NCBI GenBank assembly: GCA_014904845.1 | Contig: MU119206.1 | Location: 62,001-126,000 of the forward strand | Reading direction: 5' to 3' | DNA from: Acephala macrosclerotiorum | Lineage: Eukaryota > Ascomycota > Leotiomycetes > Helotiales > Mollisiaceae | Length of the DNA: 64,000 nucleotides | Shown here: positions 32,932 through 43,218 of the stretch, piece after piece | Position numbering within the stretch: the stretch's first letter is position 1 | How the letters are laid out: each line of letters begins with the position of its first letter | The notes under the pieces: generated by a model | The model's database searches: none | Seen by the model: only the letters and a program-made list of their open reading frames with translations | Told to the model about the DNA's origin: nothing | Program-made: the position numbers and the translations under genes

Positions 32932-35900
32932 ATGGCGACTCTTCACGATACCGCGCTACCGCGGAAGAAGATGGCGACCTACGGCAAAGCAGCTCGCAGG
33001 AGAATACCAGAGTACAGCTTCACATCTGCGGCGCGCAAATCGGAAACCCCAGAAGTTCCTTCAAAGGTGGATTCACAAACGTCTACGAGCGCGGCCCCAC
33101 CAGCAACAGCTTTGAGGCTGAGCTCTGTCTCACGGAGGTCCGTCTCGAGAACATCTTCATCTGCGTCACCTCCGCCGAACATTTACGATGTGAAGCTCAG
33201 CTCAGATGATGCTCAGGAACCGATTCACAAACCTACACCCTCCAAGAAAAAGAGCAAGGCCAAAGCTCCCTTACGAATACAACCAGCTACATGTCCCGTA
33301 TCTACGGAAATTTTCAATGTCCCTACAGATGAGGCACCAATACGCAAGATATCACCAAAGCCCCGCAAAGTCTCGCCATTCAAGACCTCCGGTGCGAAAG
33401 TTACCAAGCCGAAGGCAGCATCAAAACCTTTGATACCTCCCCCTCGGCCCGCTCCAAATGTATTCGACATGCCATCCAGTGGTGACGAAGCCAAACCACC
33501 GAAGCCAAAGCCAGCTCAGAAGTTGTCCCGGAAGATTGCCGCAGTCCCTGATGTTGAGGGCAAGCAAACACTCAAGACAAATGCGGAAGTGGTAGAGGAA
33601 GATGAGGGCAGGAAGCGCCTGAAGCTGTCCCCAGCACATGATCTGCCATCTCCAAAGCCACTGCCATTACCCTTGCCCTCCAGTACTCTGGCACGGCGAC
33701 CAAAACCCAAGGTCGCTGTGAAGCCCGTGAACCCGCTGAAGTCACGCAACACATCACCGAAGACGGGACAGCTTCCAAAGGTTGCAGGCAGACCAAAGTT
33801 CGCCGCCCCATTAAAGTCGCCGGCACGAGCAGCAACAGAACCAACGACCCCGGAGAAATCAACCCCCCATACGCAAGCAAGCACACCTTCTCCCGGTCTA
33901 GGTGAGGTTGATATGGTTGATGTGGCTCCTGCACAAAAGCATATCTCACCTAAAAGTATGAAGATGTGGCAAGCGCTTTTAGACCCCGAAGAAGATGAGG
34001 ATATGTCGATTGAAGTGGATACGTCAACTATTGAAGTGAACCGTGGCCAGCCGACTAAGAAGACCTTGAACTTGCTATCGAGACCAGCTGGAATCGTCAA
34101 GCCCTCAAAAAGAAGTCCGAAACGAGTTCCAAGGAGACGACTAATTGACGCTCTTGTCGAACAAGCGGCCGAGGACTCGGAGGAAGAAAGCTCTGAGGAT
34201 GAGGACACCGAGTCAAGCATGAACGCAACACCCTCGTCAAGCCCGGCTGCCACTCAGTCAATCTCCAGGGGTCAAAGCATGGTGCCTGAAGCGGTAAACT
34301 TGCCACCCGTCACCTCAGACAGTCAAGGATCGCAACCGCAGGGAGTGGGCCCAAGGTTCACATACAGTAAGCAGAGATCTATGCTAGCTGAGGCTGACCT
34401 GATGGCACAATTGGCAATGGAGATGCCGGTCCCTCCATCTCAGCCTGCTGGTGGTAGAAGAGGTCGTATGGCGTCCGTTGCTCCTCTCTTGCCTTCGTCA
34501 AGTTTCCACGATGAAGAAGATAATTCAAGCGCTGCAGTCAAGAGTGTTCACGAGCTCAGAAAATCAGGTGCAAACATTCGCTTCCTTGATGCAATTCAGG
34601 ACTTCCTTGACCGGATTGGTAGCCCTGGCAAGACGCAAGCATCAATAAGACGAGCCGGCCTCCTGGAGCTCGCGGGAAAGATGAGAGACAAGTCTTTTGT
34701 GGAAAAGTTCCGTGCGAATGGAACGGAGCAAAAGTTGTTCCTTCATCTAGGCCAAGAAACTGATATCGTGGCTGGTTTTATCATGGTCTCGCTCCTGATA
34801 ACCGTCCTGCTTGAAGGCAGTATGCCTCATTTTGTTGCTCATCTCCGCCGACACGGTATTACCAGACTGCTTATTCGCCTTCTTGAATGTCAACCGAGCA
34901 TCAACGCTGTGGCGAAGGATCGCAAGAGCAACATGTCAAAGAATGCTCAAACACTGTTGATCGAACATGGAGACTTTGTTCGGCAGGTGCCTATGTGGGA
35001 AGACTTGAAGCCACAGACTATCTCTCCTCGCACGATTGCCTTGAAGTGCCTCGAGGTCATGGTTCGGCAGACTAGGCAAGCTGGTAACTCTGGCGATATC
35101 TTTTCGAAGGAGCTTACCACGAATCTTTTTGAGATCATGAAGTCTGCCTCTGACGAGCGTTCATGGGACCTGCCGAGTGGCAAGCAAGCGATCGACTTCG
35201 CTCTGACATTGTCTGCTATCGAGTCTCATTCTCTTGCAGCTCGAACGGTGGATAATGAAGCCATCTGGATCAGCGATTTCTTGCCCATCATCTCCGATAC
35301 TCTAGAAATCGCTTTAGCGCGACCAGTCGAAACCCTTGGACCGCTTCAGATTCTTCTAATGCGCCTCACGCTAAATGTCACGAATAATAATCCGAGAGCA
35401 TCTGACGTGTTTGCCAAGCCTACCGTGATGGCTTCCATAGGGAAAGTCGTCGTGGGAAAGTTCAAGCAAATTTCACGTTTCATGACTGAGGAGGAATTAG
35501 ATGTAGCTCTTGAGAATCTGATTTTAGCTTTGGGTGTGATGATCAACTTCGCCGAATGGAGCTCAGCCGCTCGTGAGAGCGTGCAAAGTCTGGAAAGTGG
35601 AAGCGACGACCCTCTGGGCACAATGCTTCAGACCTTTGCGGAAAATCAAGGCAGGGCATCGCAGGTAGGATACCCACGACTTCAAATCCAAGAAAAACTT
35701 ACTGACAGTCCACAGGCCGACTCGATGCAAGGCGTTTCGAAAAACGTTGCATTTGCCTATCTCGCTGTTCTCCTTGGTTCGTTCTGTCTTCTGCCATCAA
35801 TGTTGCAGAGGATTGCAGACAGTCAATCAAGGAAGACGATACAACCTATCGTAGCATCGATCGAAGAATTCGTTGTCCATCACAGAAAAGTCGATATGCT

Positions 35901-36003
35901 TATTGCCGCAGCAGAGGACGGCTACAATCCACAAGCTGGACTGACTGAGCGATTGGAGAACCTGGTGATCAAGCTGAAAGCGTTGAAAGTCGGCGACAAA
36001 TGA
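32932..36003 (+). CDS. WAPL-domain cohesin-release factor
   Basis: Two exons, 32932-35664 and 35716-36003, encoding 1006 residues. The intron (GTAGGA donor, TTACTGAC branch, CACAG acceptor) is 51 bases and stop-free, so it can be mistaken for coding sequence. The N-terminal half is disordered and Pro/Lys/Ser-rich with a leading MATYGKAARRRIPEYSF, the conserved Wapl tail motif. The WAPL domain fills about residues 540-1000 (NIRFLDAIQDFLDRIG, FVAHLRRHGITRLLIRLL, SPRTIALKCLEVMVRQTR, LTLNVTNNNPRASDVF, NVAFAYLAVLLGSFCLLP). Wapl/Rad61 opens cohesin rings together with Pds5 in the nucleus. ATGs at 32770 and 32971 are alternative starts; I chose 32932 by context. Confidence 0.9.
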   Translation: MATLHDTALPRKKMATYGKAARRRIPEYSFTSAARKSETPEVPSKVDSQTSTSAAPPATALRLSSVSRRSVSRTSSSASPPPNIYDVKLSSDDAQEPIHKPTPSKKKSKAKAPLRIQPATCPVSTEIFNVPTDEAPIRKISPKPRKVSPFKTSGAKVTKPKAASKPLIPPPRPAPNVFDMPSSGDEAKPPKPKPAQKLSRKIAAVPDVEGKQTLKTNAEVVEEDEGRKRLKLSPAHDLPSPKPLPLPLPSSTLARRPKPKVAVKPVNPLKSRNTSPKTGQLPKVAGRPKFAAPLKSPARAATEPTTPEKSTPHTQASTPSPGLGEVDMVDVAPAQKHISPKSMKMWQALLDPEEDEDMSIEVDTSTIEVNRGQPTKKTLNLLSRPAGIVKPSKRSPKRVPRRRLIDALVEQAAEDSEEESSEDEDTESSMNATPSSSPAATQSISRGQSMVPEAVNLPPVTSDSQGSQPQGVGPRFTYSKQRSMLAEADLMAQLAMEMPVPPSQPAGGRRGRMASVAPLLPSSSFHDEEDNSSAAVKSVHELRKSGANIRFLDAIQDFLDRIGSPGKTQASIRRAGLLELAGKMRDKSFVEKFRANGTEQKLFLHLGQETDIVAGFIMVSLLITVLLEGSMPHFVAHLRRHGITRLLIRLLECQPSINAVAKDRKSNMSKNAQTLLIEHGDFVRQVPMWEDLKPQTISPRTIALKCLEVMVRQTRQAGNSGDIFSKELTTNLFEIMKSASDERSWDLPSGKQAIDFALTLSAIESHSLAARTVDNEAIWISDFLPIISDTLEIALARPVETLGPLQILLMRLTLNVTNNNPRASDVFAKPTVMASIGKVVVGKFKQISRFMTEEELDVALENLILALGVMINFAEWSSAARESVQSLESGSDDPLGTMLQTFAENQGRASQVGYPRLQIQEKLTDSPQADSMQGVSKNVAFAYLAVLLGSFCLLPSMLQRIADSQSRKTIQPIVASIEEFVVHHRKVDMLIAAAEDGYNPQAGLTERLENLVIKLKALKVGDK

Positions 36004-36869
36004 AGATCTAGGAAGAGCGCGGCTTCAGAAGGCGACAACCATACATGTCAGATTTATGACAATTCCAGTAACGACGTTTCACTTGTTTCAGAACAGCATT
36101 CGAAGGGGTAATGGGCGGATAGTTGCTTGGCTTTAAAATATACCCTTTTGCAGATTTTCCTTTCACAATATATCATATGAAGATGGTTTCATAAGGGTGG
36201 TTACTAGAGATTAGGTGGGAGGTGGAGTCAAATCTTTTTTTGGGCTGAATGCATGTATGGATTAGGCGAATTGACTAGGAGTCAAGAAAGAATGCAATCA
36301 TATCAAAAGATGCCTTAGAAGTCCTGGTCTTGGTGCCAGGTGTGGGGTGAGGTTAGAGATAGAGAACATGAGCGAAGAGTTGATCTCGACCAAGTGATCA
36401 TAGAACTTTTGTACATTTGCGAACAGTCCTCCATATATATTGCTGTCCTGCTCGTGCTGGACCTACACTCAGCCGGATAGATCCGAAGCCTCGTTCCAGT
36501 CTTCCGCGCGCGTACTTTTGATCGTGTCCGGTTGCAGACAGATGACGCATTTGAATCTCCTATGCTGCCTCGAAGGTAATCAATTGCTGACCTGCAAAGA
36601 ACTTGCCATCAATTTCCATACCCCTCTATTTTCGACAACGCACGTGGATGGGGTATATTTACCCCGCAATGCCACATGTACAGTACCTTATGGTTCGCAA
36701 TTGTAAGGCGTCGTGAATTCTTTGGGTGGTTCGACGAGGCTATCAGGCTACCAAGCTTGGAAGGCGCGTTTTCTACAGCCAAGAACACTTGAAGTCCTCA
36801 GCTTCACTCAAGCTCTCTTCTCCCACAGTTCCTTCCATCCATCAGATATCTTACTCGGACATCAACAAA
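36004..36869. other. intergenic, nothing recognised
   Basis: It holds the 3' flank of WAPL and the upstream region of the HET gene. A frame open from 36726 extends into the HET gene upstream of its likely start but reads like leader sequence. Confidence 0.5.
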
Positions 36870-38891
36870 ATGCTTTGTGAGCGATGCCTCGGCATCGAAC
36901 TTGCAGAAGGGTCCAATAGTGAGGCTTCGTACAAGCATTCCAACAATTTCGACATTCTCTGCGAATCCCGAAAAGCAGGTTGCGAGGGCTGTGGATTCTT
37001 CTACGATATGTTGGTCCGGGCAAAGCAAAAGTATAAGGGCCTGAAACCCTCGCCGCCACCTACTGATACGCAGGCTGTGTATATCCGATCTATGACTAGT
37101 GAGAGTGAGGTTCTTGAAGAAGTCATGATTGAGGTGGAGGCTGATGCCACTTCGACTTACTCAACTGGGTCGATTGCGTGGGTCGAGCCGTTCCTGACTC
37201 GAAGTATTGCACTTCTTGTTGTGCTCGTATTGTGCGATTTCGTATACTGATACTTTACAGAATCTTATGTCAATGATCTACGTATTGAGGGTCGTGATAT
37301 TTCCACTGATGTCGGTTCTGGGCAGAGTCTCGCCTGGATTCATCAATGCCTCGAGGCGTGCAATAGTGGTGAAGAAGAGCACAAAATTTGTCTCAATCAT
37401 GCCAATCAAAGGCCCAGATTGCCGATGAGAGTACTTGATATGTCACGTTCAAATGAAGAAGACGGAGATGTTCGTCTCAAGATCAACACAACAGATCTCC
37501 TCCATGGAAGATACGCAGCTCTCTCTCATCGCTGGGGTACCGGATCTAAACCAATAATCACCACCACCGAGAGCGTCGATGCCCACATCTCGCGAATCCC
37601 ATTCTATAAACTACCAGCTAGCTTCCAAGATGCGGTCAGACTTTGTCGACGGCTTTCAATTCCCTACCTCTGGATCGACACCCTCTGCATCATGCAAGAC
37701 TCCATTGCCGACTGGACTAACCAATCCGTCAGAATGGCTCAAATCTATGCTAACGCCTACCTCACCATAGCATTCTCTTACGCCTGGAATAGCCAATGTC
37801 CAATCCTTACATCTCGCCTACCGATCCAAACCCTCAGACTCGGCGGGAAGTATTCCCACGTCCACCTCCGATGTACCGAGGACGAGAACCTCGAGTCTTT
37901 CTGGCAAGGTTCGAAGAGAGCGTGGGGGTATGACCGCCACTTCGTTAGCACGGCAGGAGAGTCTTCACCGCTAGGGTCCCGAGCCTGGGCCTACCAAGAA
38001 CGAATCCTCTCCCGGCGGACGCTATTTTTCACTCCTTGCCATCTAGCATGGCAATGCCGCTCTACAACATTGGTTGAAAGTTCAACTAGTCCACAGAACC
38101 CATGGAAAGGGTTGAAACCTGTGTTCGATACGTATAATTCTGAGGATGAAGTACTTGTTGCGTGGGAGAGTGTTTTAGGGACTTACAATTCTCTGCAGTT
38201 CACCTTTACGAGCGATAAACTTGTCGCTATCTCGGGGATCGCGAAACGGTTTGAGAAATCACTACAATATAACTACGTGGCTGGGTTGTGGCGAGGTGCT
38301 TTGCCTAGATTATTACCGTGGAGTACGACAGATATATTGATTGATCGTCCAAAGCAGTATCGTGCCCCGTCGTGGAGCTGGGCGGCACTTGATGGTGGTA
38401 TTATGACTAAAGGAGTTGGGCAATACTATGTTTACTTGCCGCATCCGAGGGACGTGGTCTTGCTTGATGTTTATGTGGAGAATGCTGGGAGTGATGAATT
38501 TGGTCCTGTCAAAGATGCTTGGATGAGCGTGAGAGGATTCTGCTTCAGGATTATTCATAGAATTGATACTGCAATGGAATGGATCATGTTTGATCTTACC
38601 GATTGGAACGAAGATGGGCAGTTTCGGGGGCGTATGGATGTGCGTGGGGAGTTTGAGGAAGGAGGGTTGTATGATCATCCTGATGGTGTCGAATTCACGT
38701 TGCTCCAGATAAGTCGGTGGAGGTTTTGCAAGGGAGGACACAAAGAGCATGATACACATCCTATTCTTTGTTTGATGTTGAAGGAGGTGGAAGGGAGGAA
38801 TGGTGTGTACAAGAGAGTGGGAATGGTCGAAGTCACCGAAAGAATTGATAGCATGGAAGTCTGGGAGGAGAAGGAGCTGGTTTTGATTTAA
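36870..38891 (+). CDS. HET-domain (heterokaryon incompatibility) protein
   Basis: Two exons, 36870-37203 and 37261-38891, encoding 654 residues. The start MLCERCLGIEL opens a Cys-rich N-terminal segment (CERCLGIEL, AGCEGCGFFYD) usual in this group. The 57-nt intron joins TRKSYVNDLRIEG and is followed by the linker SLAWIHQCLEACNSGE. The HET core runs from about residue 190: YAALSHRWGTG, PASFQDAVRLCRRL, IPYLWIDTLCIMQDS and MAQIYANAYLTIAFSYA. Then come SRAWAYQERILSRRTLFF and RAPSWSWAALDGG. HET proteins trigger cell death after fusion of unlike hyphae or other self/non-self cues. No NLR or NWD partner gene is nearby. Which allele system it belongs to cannot be told. Confidence 0.93.
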
Positions 38892-40145
38892 GCTCTAACA
38901 GAACTTTGCATTTAAACAGTTCACAGGATTTCGCACCGCATCACAACAACGATGCATGGCGTGTAAGATAACTCCCTTATTAGCACCTCCTATCTATCTC
39001 TCGTCTTCGAAAGTGAACGCGTCCAGAATTTCCTCGCGTCTCCCGTCTCCCTCATCGACGCGTCTCAACCCGTCGGATCCGAACAAATCCCAGCCTCCTC
39101 CCAGTCCCGCTATCAGCCGAACACCTCTATATAGATTTAAATAAGCACTTTTTCTACCCTCAATTAAGGTGCTCAGTGTTGAGATCAGAGGGATTACAAC
39201 GACAGGATGCTGCGGCAGCGAATTGGGCGGGATCAAGTAGGAGAGCAAATGAGAAGTCTGATAATGAGGGTTCGAATCCCTTCCACCTTAGCCATTCCGG
39301 CAGACAAACTTTTTTTTAATTCTTTTTGGGGTGCTGATTCTTCCATTTTTGAAGTTTGGGAGGATGGGGTTTGATTTCCCCCCCCCCCCGATATTTTGGA
39401 AAGCCGAGGGGGAATTAAGCGAAGGGAGGCAAAGCTAAACTGGATGACGAGTGGAACGACTTAGTCGCCGATGAAAAAAAAAAAAGCTTTGAGAGACTTA
39501 CATTACGGCTGCGCTGCCTTTTCAACTTGACTTCTAACGTTGTTGACAATTTGCTCATCCTAACTATTGAAGTGACCGCTCAACTTCGACTCCTCGCTTA
39601 TAAAGGGGGTGGCACGAAATTTTGAAGGGCAGTCCTCTTCAGCATAAAGATTTTGGGTATGACAGAGAACTGATGAGAAGTAATAGGGAGCATGGTTCTG
39701 TAGAGCCTGAGCTCTAAAGGGTAATTGGTGGTTTCTCATTGTACTTCCAAGGTTTGCTTGCTCACTTTGAACTCGACAAGCGGCATGTCACGACTTGTCA
39801 CCCACAGTTTACGGAGAAGCATGACGACAAGAACACTTCGTACTTTAGATTATGACTGAATGAATGAATGTCGTATGTAGTAGCCTTCACCGCAACTAGA
39901 AATGCCTCAAAACGCACTCCCCTTACCCCATCACCTTTGCTTCTTTTTGCCTTCGTTCTCATACTCTAGGGATATTGCAGTTCCGCAATCCCCAAACATC
40001 AGCAACACTAAGGATAATCTCTTACGAAGAACATCCATCTCCCTTCCAAACACTGTCAGCGTCGAGGCAGAGGAAACATCCGTACAAGGTGGAAATGGTG
40101 GGCCAATTGAAAACAGGGTGATCGAAGAAGCGGAGTTGTCTCGAT
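38892..40145. other. intergenic with tRNA-like element and homopolymer tracts
   Basis: It carries the tRNA-like element at 39166-39317, a run of 12 C at 39378-39389 and a run of 11 A around 39475-39485. No protein gene seen. Confidence 0.5.
39166..39317 (+). other. tRNA-like Pol III element, degenerate or intron-bearing
   Basis: A perfect B-box (GGTTCGAATCC, 39269-39279) sits in a T-arm with stem 39266-39270 and 39278-39282. Acceptor arms AAGGTGC (39166-39172) and CCACCTT (39283-39289) pair in six of seven positions, followed by discriminator A. A possible anticodon stem is ATCAGA (39184-39189) with TCTGAT (39257-39262) and a 67-base loop. T8 at 39310-39317 could end Pol III transcription. 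The D-arm interval is only 11 bases, too short for a normal tRNA. So this is a decayed tRNA, an odd intron-bearing tRNA or a tRNA-derived repeat. Confidence 0.35.
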
Positions 40146-40727
40146 TCATTCTCGACTTCCTGCTTGTCGAGCAGCAGCAATAGCTTGTTGCGTAGCGGCA
40201 GTAGCTTCTTGGGCTTCGGCAACAGTTATCCTCGCGGCCTCAATAGATTGTTCATAAGCAGCAACAGAACTCGAAGGTCCCACGGGTGCTTCCGTAGCAC
40301 TATACGGCGGCAGAGGCGTATCGTCTTCCAGATTTCCCAGCTCCATTTGCATGCCCCTATTCTTCCACTTCCCTCTCCAAACATCCAACGCCGTTGCATT
40401 AAACTTGACTAACACAATACTGTTGGGGAAATCTCTCTCCAACTCGTCCTCTACTTTCTCCATCAACTCTCGTGACTTTCTGAGTCCGAAGTAGAAGCCA
40501 AGGTAGCCAATAAATAGAGATCCTAAGACTCCGTAGATACTGAGGAACATGATTACGACCTGTAGCTTTTCGGGGTATGTGTCGCCCCACATGTGGAAGT
40601 CCTTTGATACCGTATTTTGGGTTGACAAGGTATTGTTGAGCTCCATTCTGAATAGTTGACGGAGGTAGGAAGTGGAGGAGGCGACGAGAACGACGGTTGC
40701 GATTGAAGGAGGAAATTGTATGTTCAA
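40146..40727 (-). CDS. small membrane protein, function unknown
   Basis: Single exon, 193 residues. One strong hydrophobic helix (LQVVIMFLSIYGVLGSLFIG, continuing YLGFYFGLR) follows a polar N-terminal region. A weaker hydrophobic stretch (SIATVVLVASS) lies near the start and could be a signal anchor. After the helix comes a charged region (RKSRELMEKVEDELERDF). A PPY motif (PLPPYSATEAP, a possible WW-domain or Rsp5-adaptor site) comes next, then an Ala/Gln-rich helix at the C-terminus. Start could instead be the Met at residue 28 (MELNNTLST). No family recognised. The good hydrophobic pattern and low-complexity tail support a real gene. Confidence 0.55.
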   Translation of the reverse strand: MNIQFPPSIATVVLVASSTSYLRQLFRMELNNTLSTQNTVSKDFHMWGDTYPEKLQVVIMFLSIYGVLGSLFIGYLGFYFGLRKSRELMEKVEDELERDFPNSIVLVKFNATALDVWRGKWKNRGMQMELGNLEDDTPLPPYSATEAPVGPSSSVAAYEQSIEAARITVAEAQEATAATQQAIAAARQAGSRE

Positions 40728-41126
40728 GCTTGTTCCGGAGAAGGAATTTGTCTTAAATGTCTGATATCTGTCAAAGTGTTCTAGCCTTTCCTCTTTCGTC
40801 TCTTTGATCCATCATATTGGTATTGTGGTACGCTTGCACTACTCCCCGCCGCCCGTTAGGGGGCCAGTCCGACGTATGTGGGAAATGCAGTATTCGATCG
40901 AATTCGAGCTCATGTATTTGCTTGTCTGTTGATAAAATTGGTGTAATAAGTCGTAGAAGCGAAGTCAACGCATGTATGCCCGATTGATGAGTGTGATGCC
41001 ACGAGCGGATGCCATTGTCTCCAAGTCACTGGATTTGTTGAAGCAATCCGCGCCTTCTCTTGGGACCACCTATTCGAAAGTTAAAATCTGCCAGATCAAT
41101 GACTGGTGATCACGAAAGGCTAGCCG
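40728..41126. other. intergenic, nothing recognised
   Basis: Upstream of the small membrane protein and downstream of the F-box pseudogene. No feature seen. Confidence 0.5.
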
Positions 41127-42512
41127 TTACTTCGATCGCGTTATTGTGGAGTAAATCTGGAAGTAGCTCACCTCTATTGTCTTGAGACTAGGTGGGAGGA
41201 CAATGTCGTCAGCGAAAAGTGTCCGCATCTCGGTGAAGGCATCTTTCATGCACTCCCTTATCGTGAGATATTCTAAAGATACTAGCATTGACTTAATGAA
41301 CCGAATCCACTGGTCTTTACTATAGACTCGAGTATAACGTTGGAGTTCGGGGCTCAGGCCTTCATCTTCTGGATCCAGAATTTCGTCGTCCTGAAAAAGC
41401 TTCAGACCTAGTAAAACCCGGACATCTCCATCTAAAATTCTGTGTGCTCGAGTATTAGCCGCGTCCAGACTGACCAAAGCAAAAGAGATACCTTAGGTTC
41501 TTGAAGCCCGAAAATGACCCCAAGAAATGTAGCGCGCTGTCCAATGATAGGATGTGGTTGTAGTCATGGCCTTGTCCAGAATTCCCAGCCTGAGCTCCTC
41601 GAGTTCATTCTGGGAGTGAACGAGGCCTTCGTGAAGTGCTGCCCAGGGAAACTTCACGCTGGCGAAATGTTCATAGGTGAATTTCCTCAGCTTAAAGCAA
41701 GACAGAAAGCTTCGGCAGGTTTCAGTACTGACATTGTCAGTGAGATTGCTGCGGGTTAAGCGCACATCCGTTGCAGCGGAGTTGTCGAACTTCTATGTCT
41801 GAGGATTGATGAGCATGTCGGCTTGAAATTCTCTTATGGAAGGTAATTGTAGATATCCAGAGCAGCTAGGGCCGGCCCTCTCCTTCAGGGTATCAATATC
41901 CTCGTACTGGAGGATGACTTTGCGCAACTTGGGGAAGAATATTCGTGAAACGCTGTCAGCATTTGCGTCCTTACACCAGCTGCCCAGGCGAATAGCGGCG
42001 TCAATATACAATAACTCATCAATTGTGCCCTTCCAATAGTCTGAAAAGTGAAGACTCTCTAGATAGTCTGACAGCAGGATTAACAATAGAGCCATTACCG
42101 CGCCGCAGTTCTTGTTGGAGAATACCGCGGCAGCCCATTCATCGCAAAGCTCTGGACCGAGGAATCTCTCAGGAGCTCGAAGGCATTCTCTGATCCAACT
42201 CTTCGGCGCACTATCTCTGTCCATATCCGACATGTAGATTTCTCTTCCCATGAGGAGAAGGTCCGGTTCATCATCCCAGATCTTGGCCGAGAAATGTTTG
42301 ACATGTTTCGGATACTGAGGTTTCGTGTATATGGTACGAATGACATCAGCTGGTGCTTTCCTCCCAGTGCAGGTAATCGTTGAATAGAGTAATGGTGTTG
42401 AGAGCCTAGCGAATGTTTTGCAGCAGGACGATATCACTGCCAGGTCCCTTTGACTTTCAAGGCATCCGAAAATCAGAAGCAGAAGCTCATTAGGTAGGCC
42501 TTTAATTGACAT
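41127..42512 (-). pseudogene. broken F-box/LRR-type gene
   Basis: Start MSIKGLPNELLLLIFGCLES at 42512 is a clear F-box. It continues RDLAVISSCCKTFARLSTPLLYSTI, then a leucine-rich C-terminal region (LEELRLG, NLRYL). Three breaks are visible. A TAG at 41793-41795 sits between INPQT and KFDNSAATD in one frame. Canonical sequence then moves from frame A (LEELRLG) to frame B (ILSLDSALHFLGSFSGFKNL) near 41575. It returns to frame A near 41480 (SFALVSLDAAN). The two indels cancel, so the far end is again in frame. Introns do not account for them. F-box proteins are substrate receptors of SCF ligases. Confidence 0.75.
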
Positions 42513-43218
42513 GGCAACGCCCAGAGACCAGAGCATAGGCCAACTCGAAGAATATGAGGAGAACGGTGAATGTGAAGTGAAGAAAGCAATGATGCATGAG
42601 AGGTGTGGTTATAACGGCTTGACGCATAGATCCGGCACGTGTTATGAGACCTGGCTTAATTGCCTGATATTGAAGGCATTTCAACATGCTTCAGACTTCG
42701 AAAGTATTGACCGTTGAAAGCGATTGCCATTTGACTCTCATATCGGTGAAAAACGCCAAAAGCTGTCTTTCTTAATTTTTAGAGTTCAGGGGGGAGACTC
42801 GCCTAAACGGAAGTCCTCTAAGGATGTGATCGCTGAATTCAGGGGCGATACAGGGGTACTAACGCTAGAATTTCGGGCTATCAATCCCCACAAACGACTT
42901 GCTCGGCAATTCGAATTGCTTGGTGAAAGGCGGCTTTTATCGAGACTTGGGGCGACATGTGAGGTTTAGTAGAGATACAAGGCTGTTACTTTCTAACAAT
43001 GTAATTTTGAGGCACATCAGATTGGGCATGCGAACCGAAAGACGCTGTGTTTAATCGAGTTCTGAAGACAAAGCTACTCGGCCCATTCACGAGGGACCAG
43101 AATAGGGCGAAATGGGTATGTCATTATCACTAACTACTAAAGCCACCGGTCATGATCTCATCTCTATGTCCATCCTTAACCATGTCCTATCACCGAATCT
43201 GAACCCAAGTCAATCCAT
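42513..43218. other. intergenic, nothing recognised
   Basis: Upstream of the F-box pseudogene and downstream of catalase. Short open frames without support only. Confidence 0.5.

Noticed and set aside
33516..34253. 245-codon minus-strand frame
   Set aside because: Antisense to the Pro/Lys/Ser-rich part of WAPL, a composition effect.
39378..39485. Transposon tail suggested by C12 and A11 tracts
   Set aside because: No target-site duplication, inverted repeats or coding remnants were found around the tracts.
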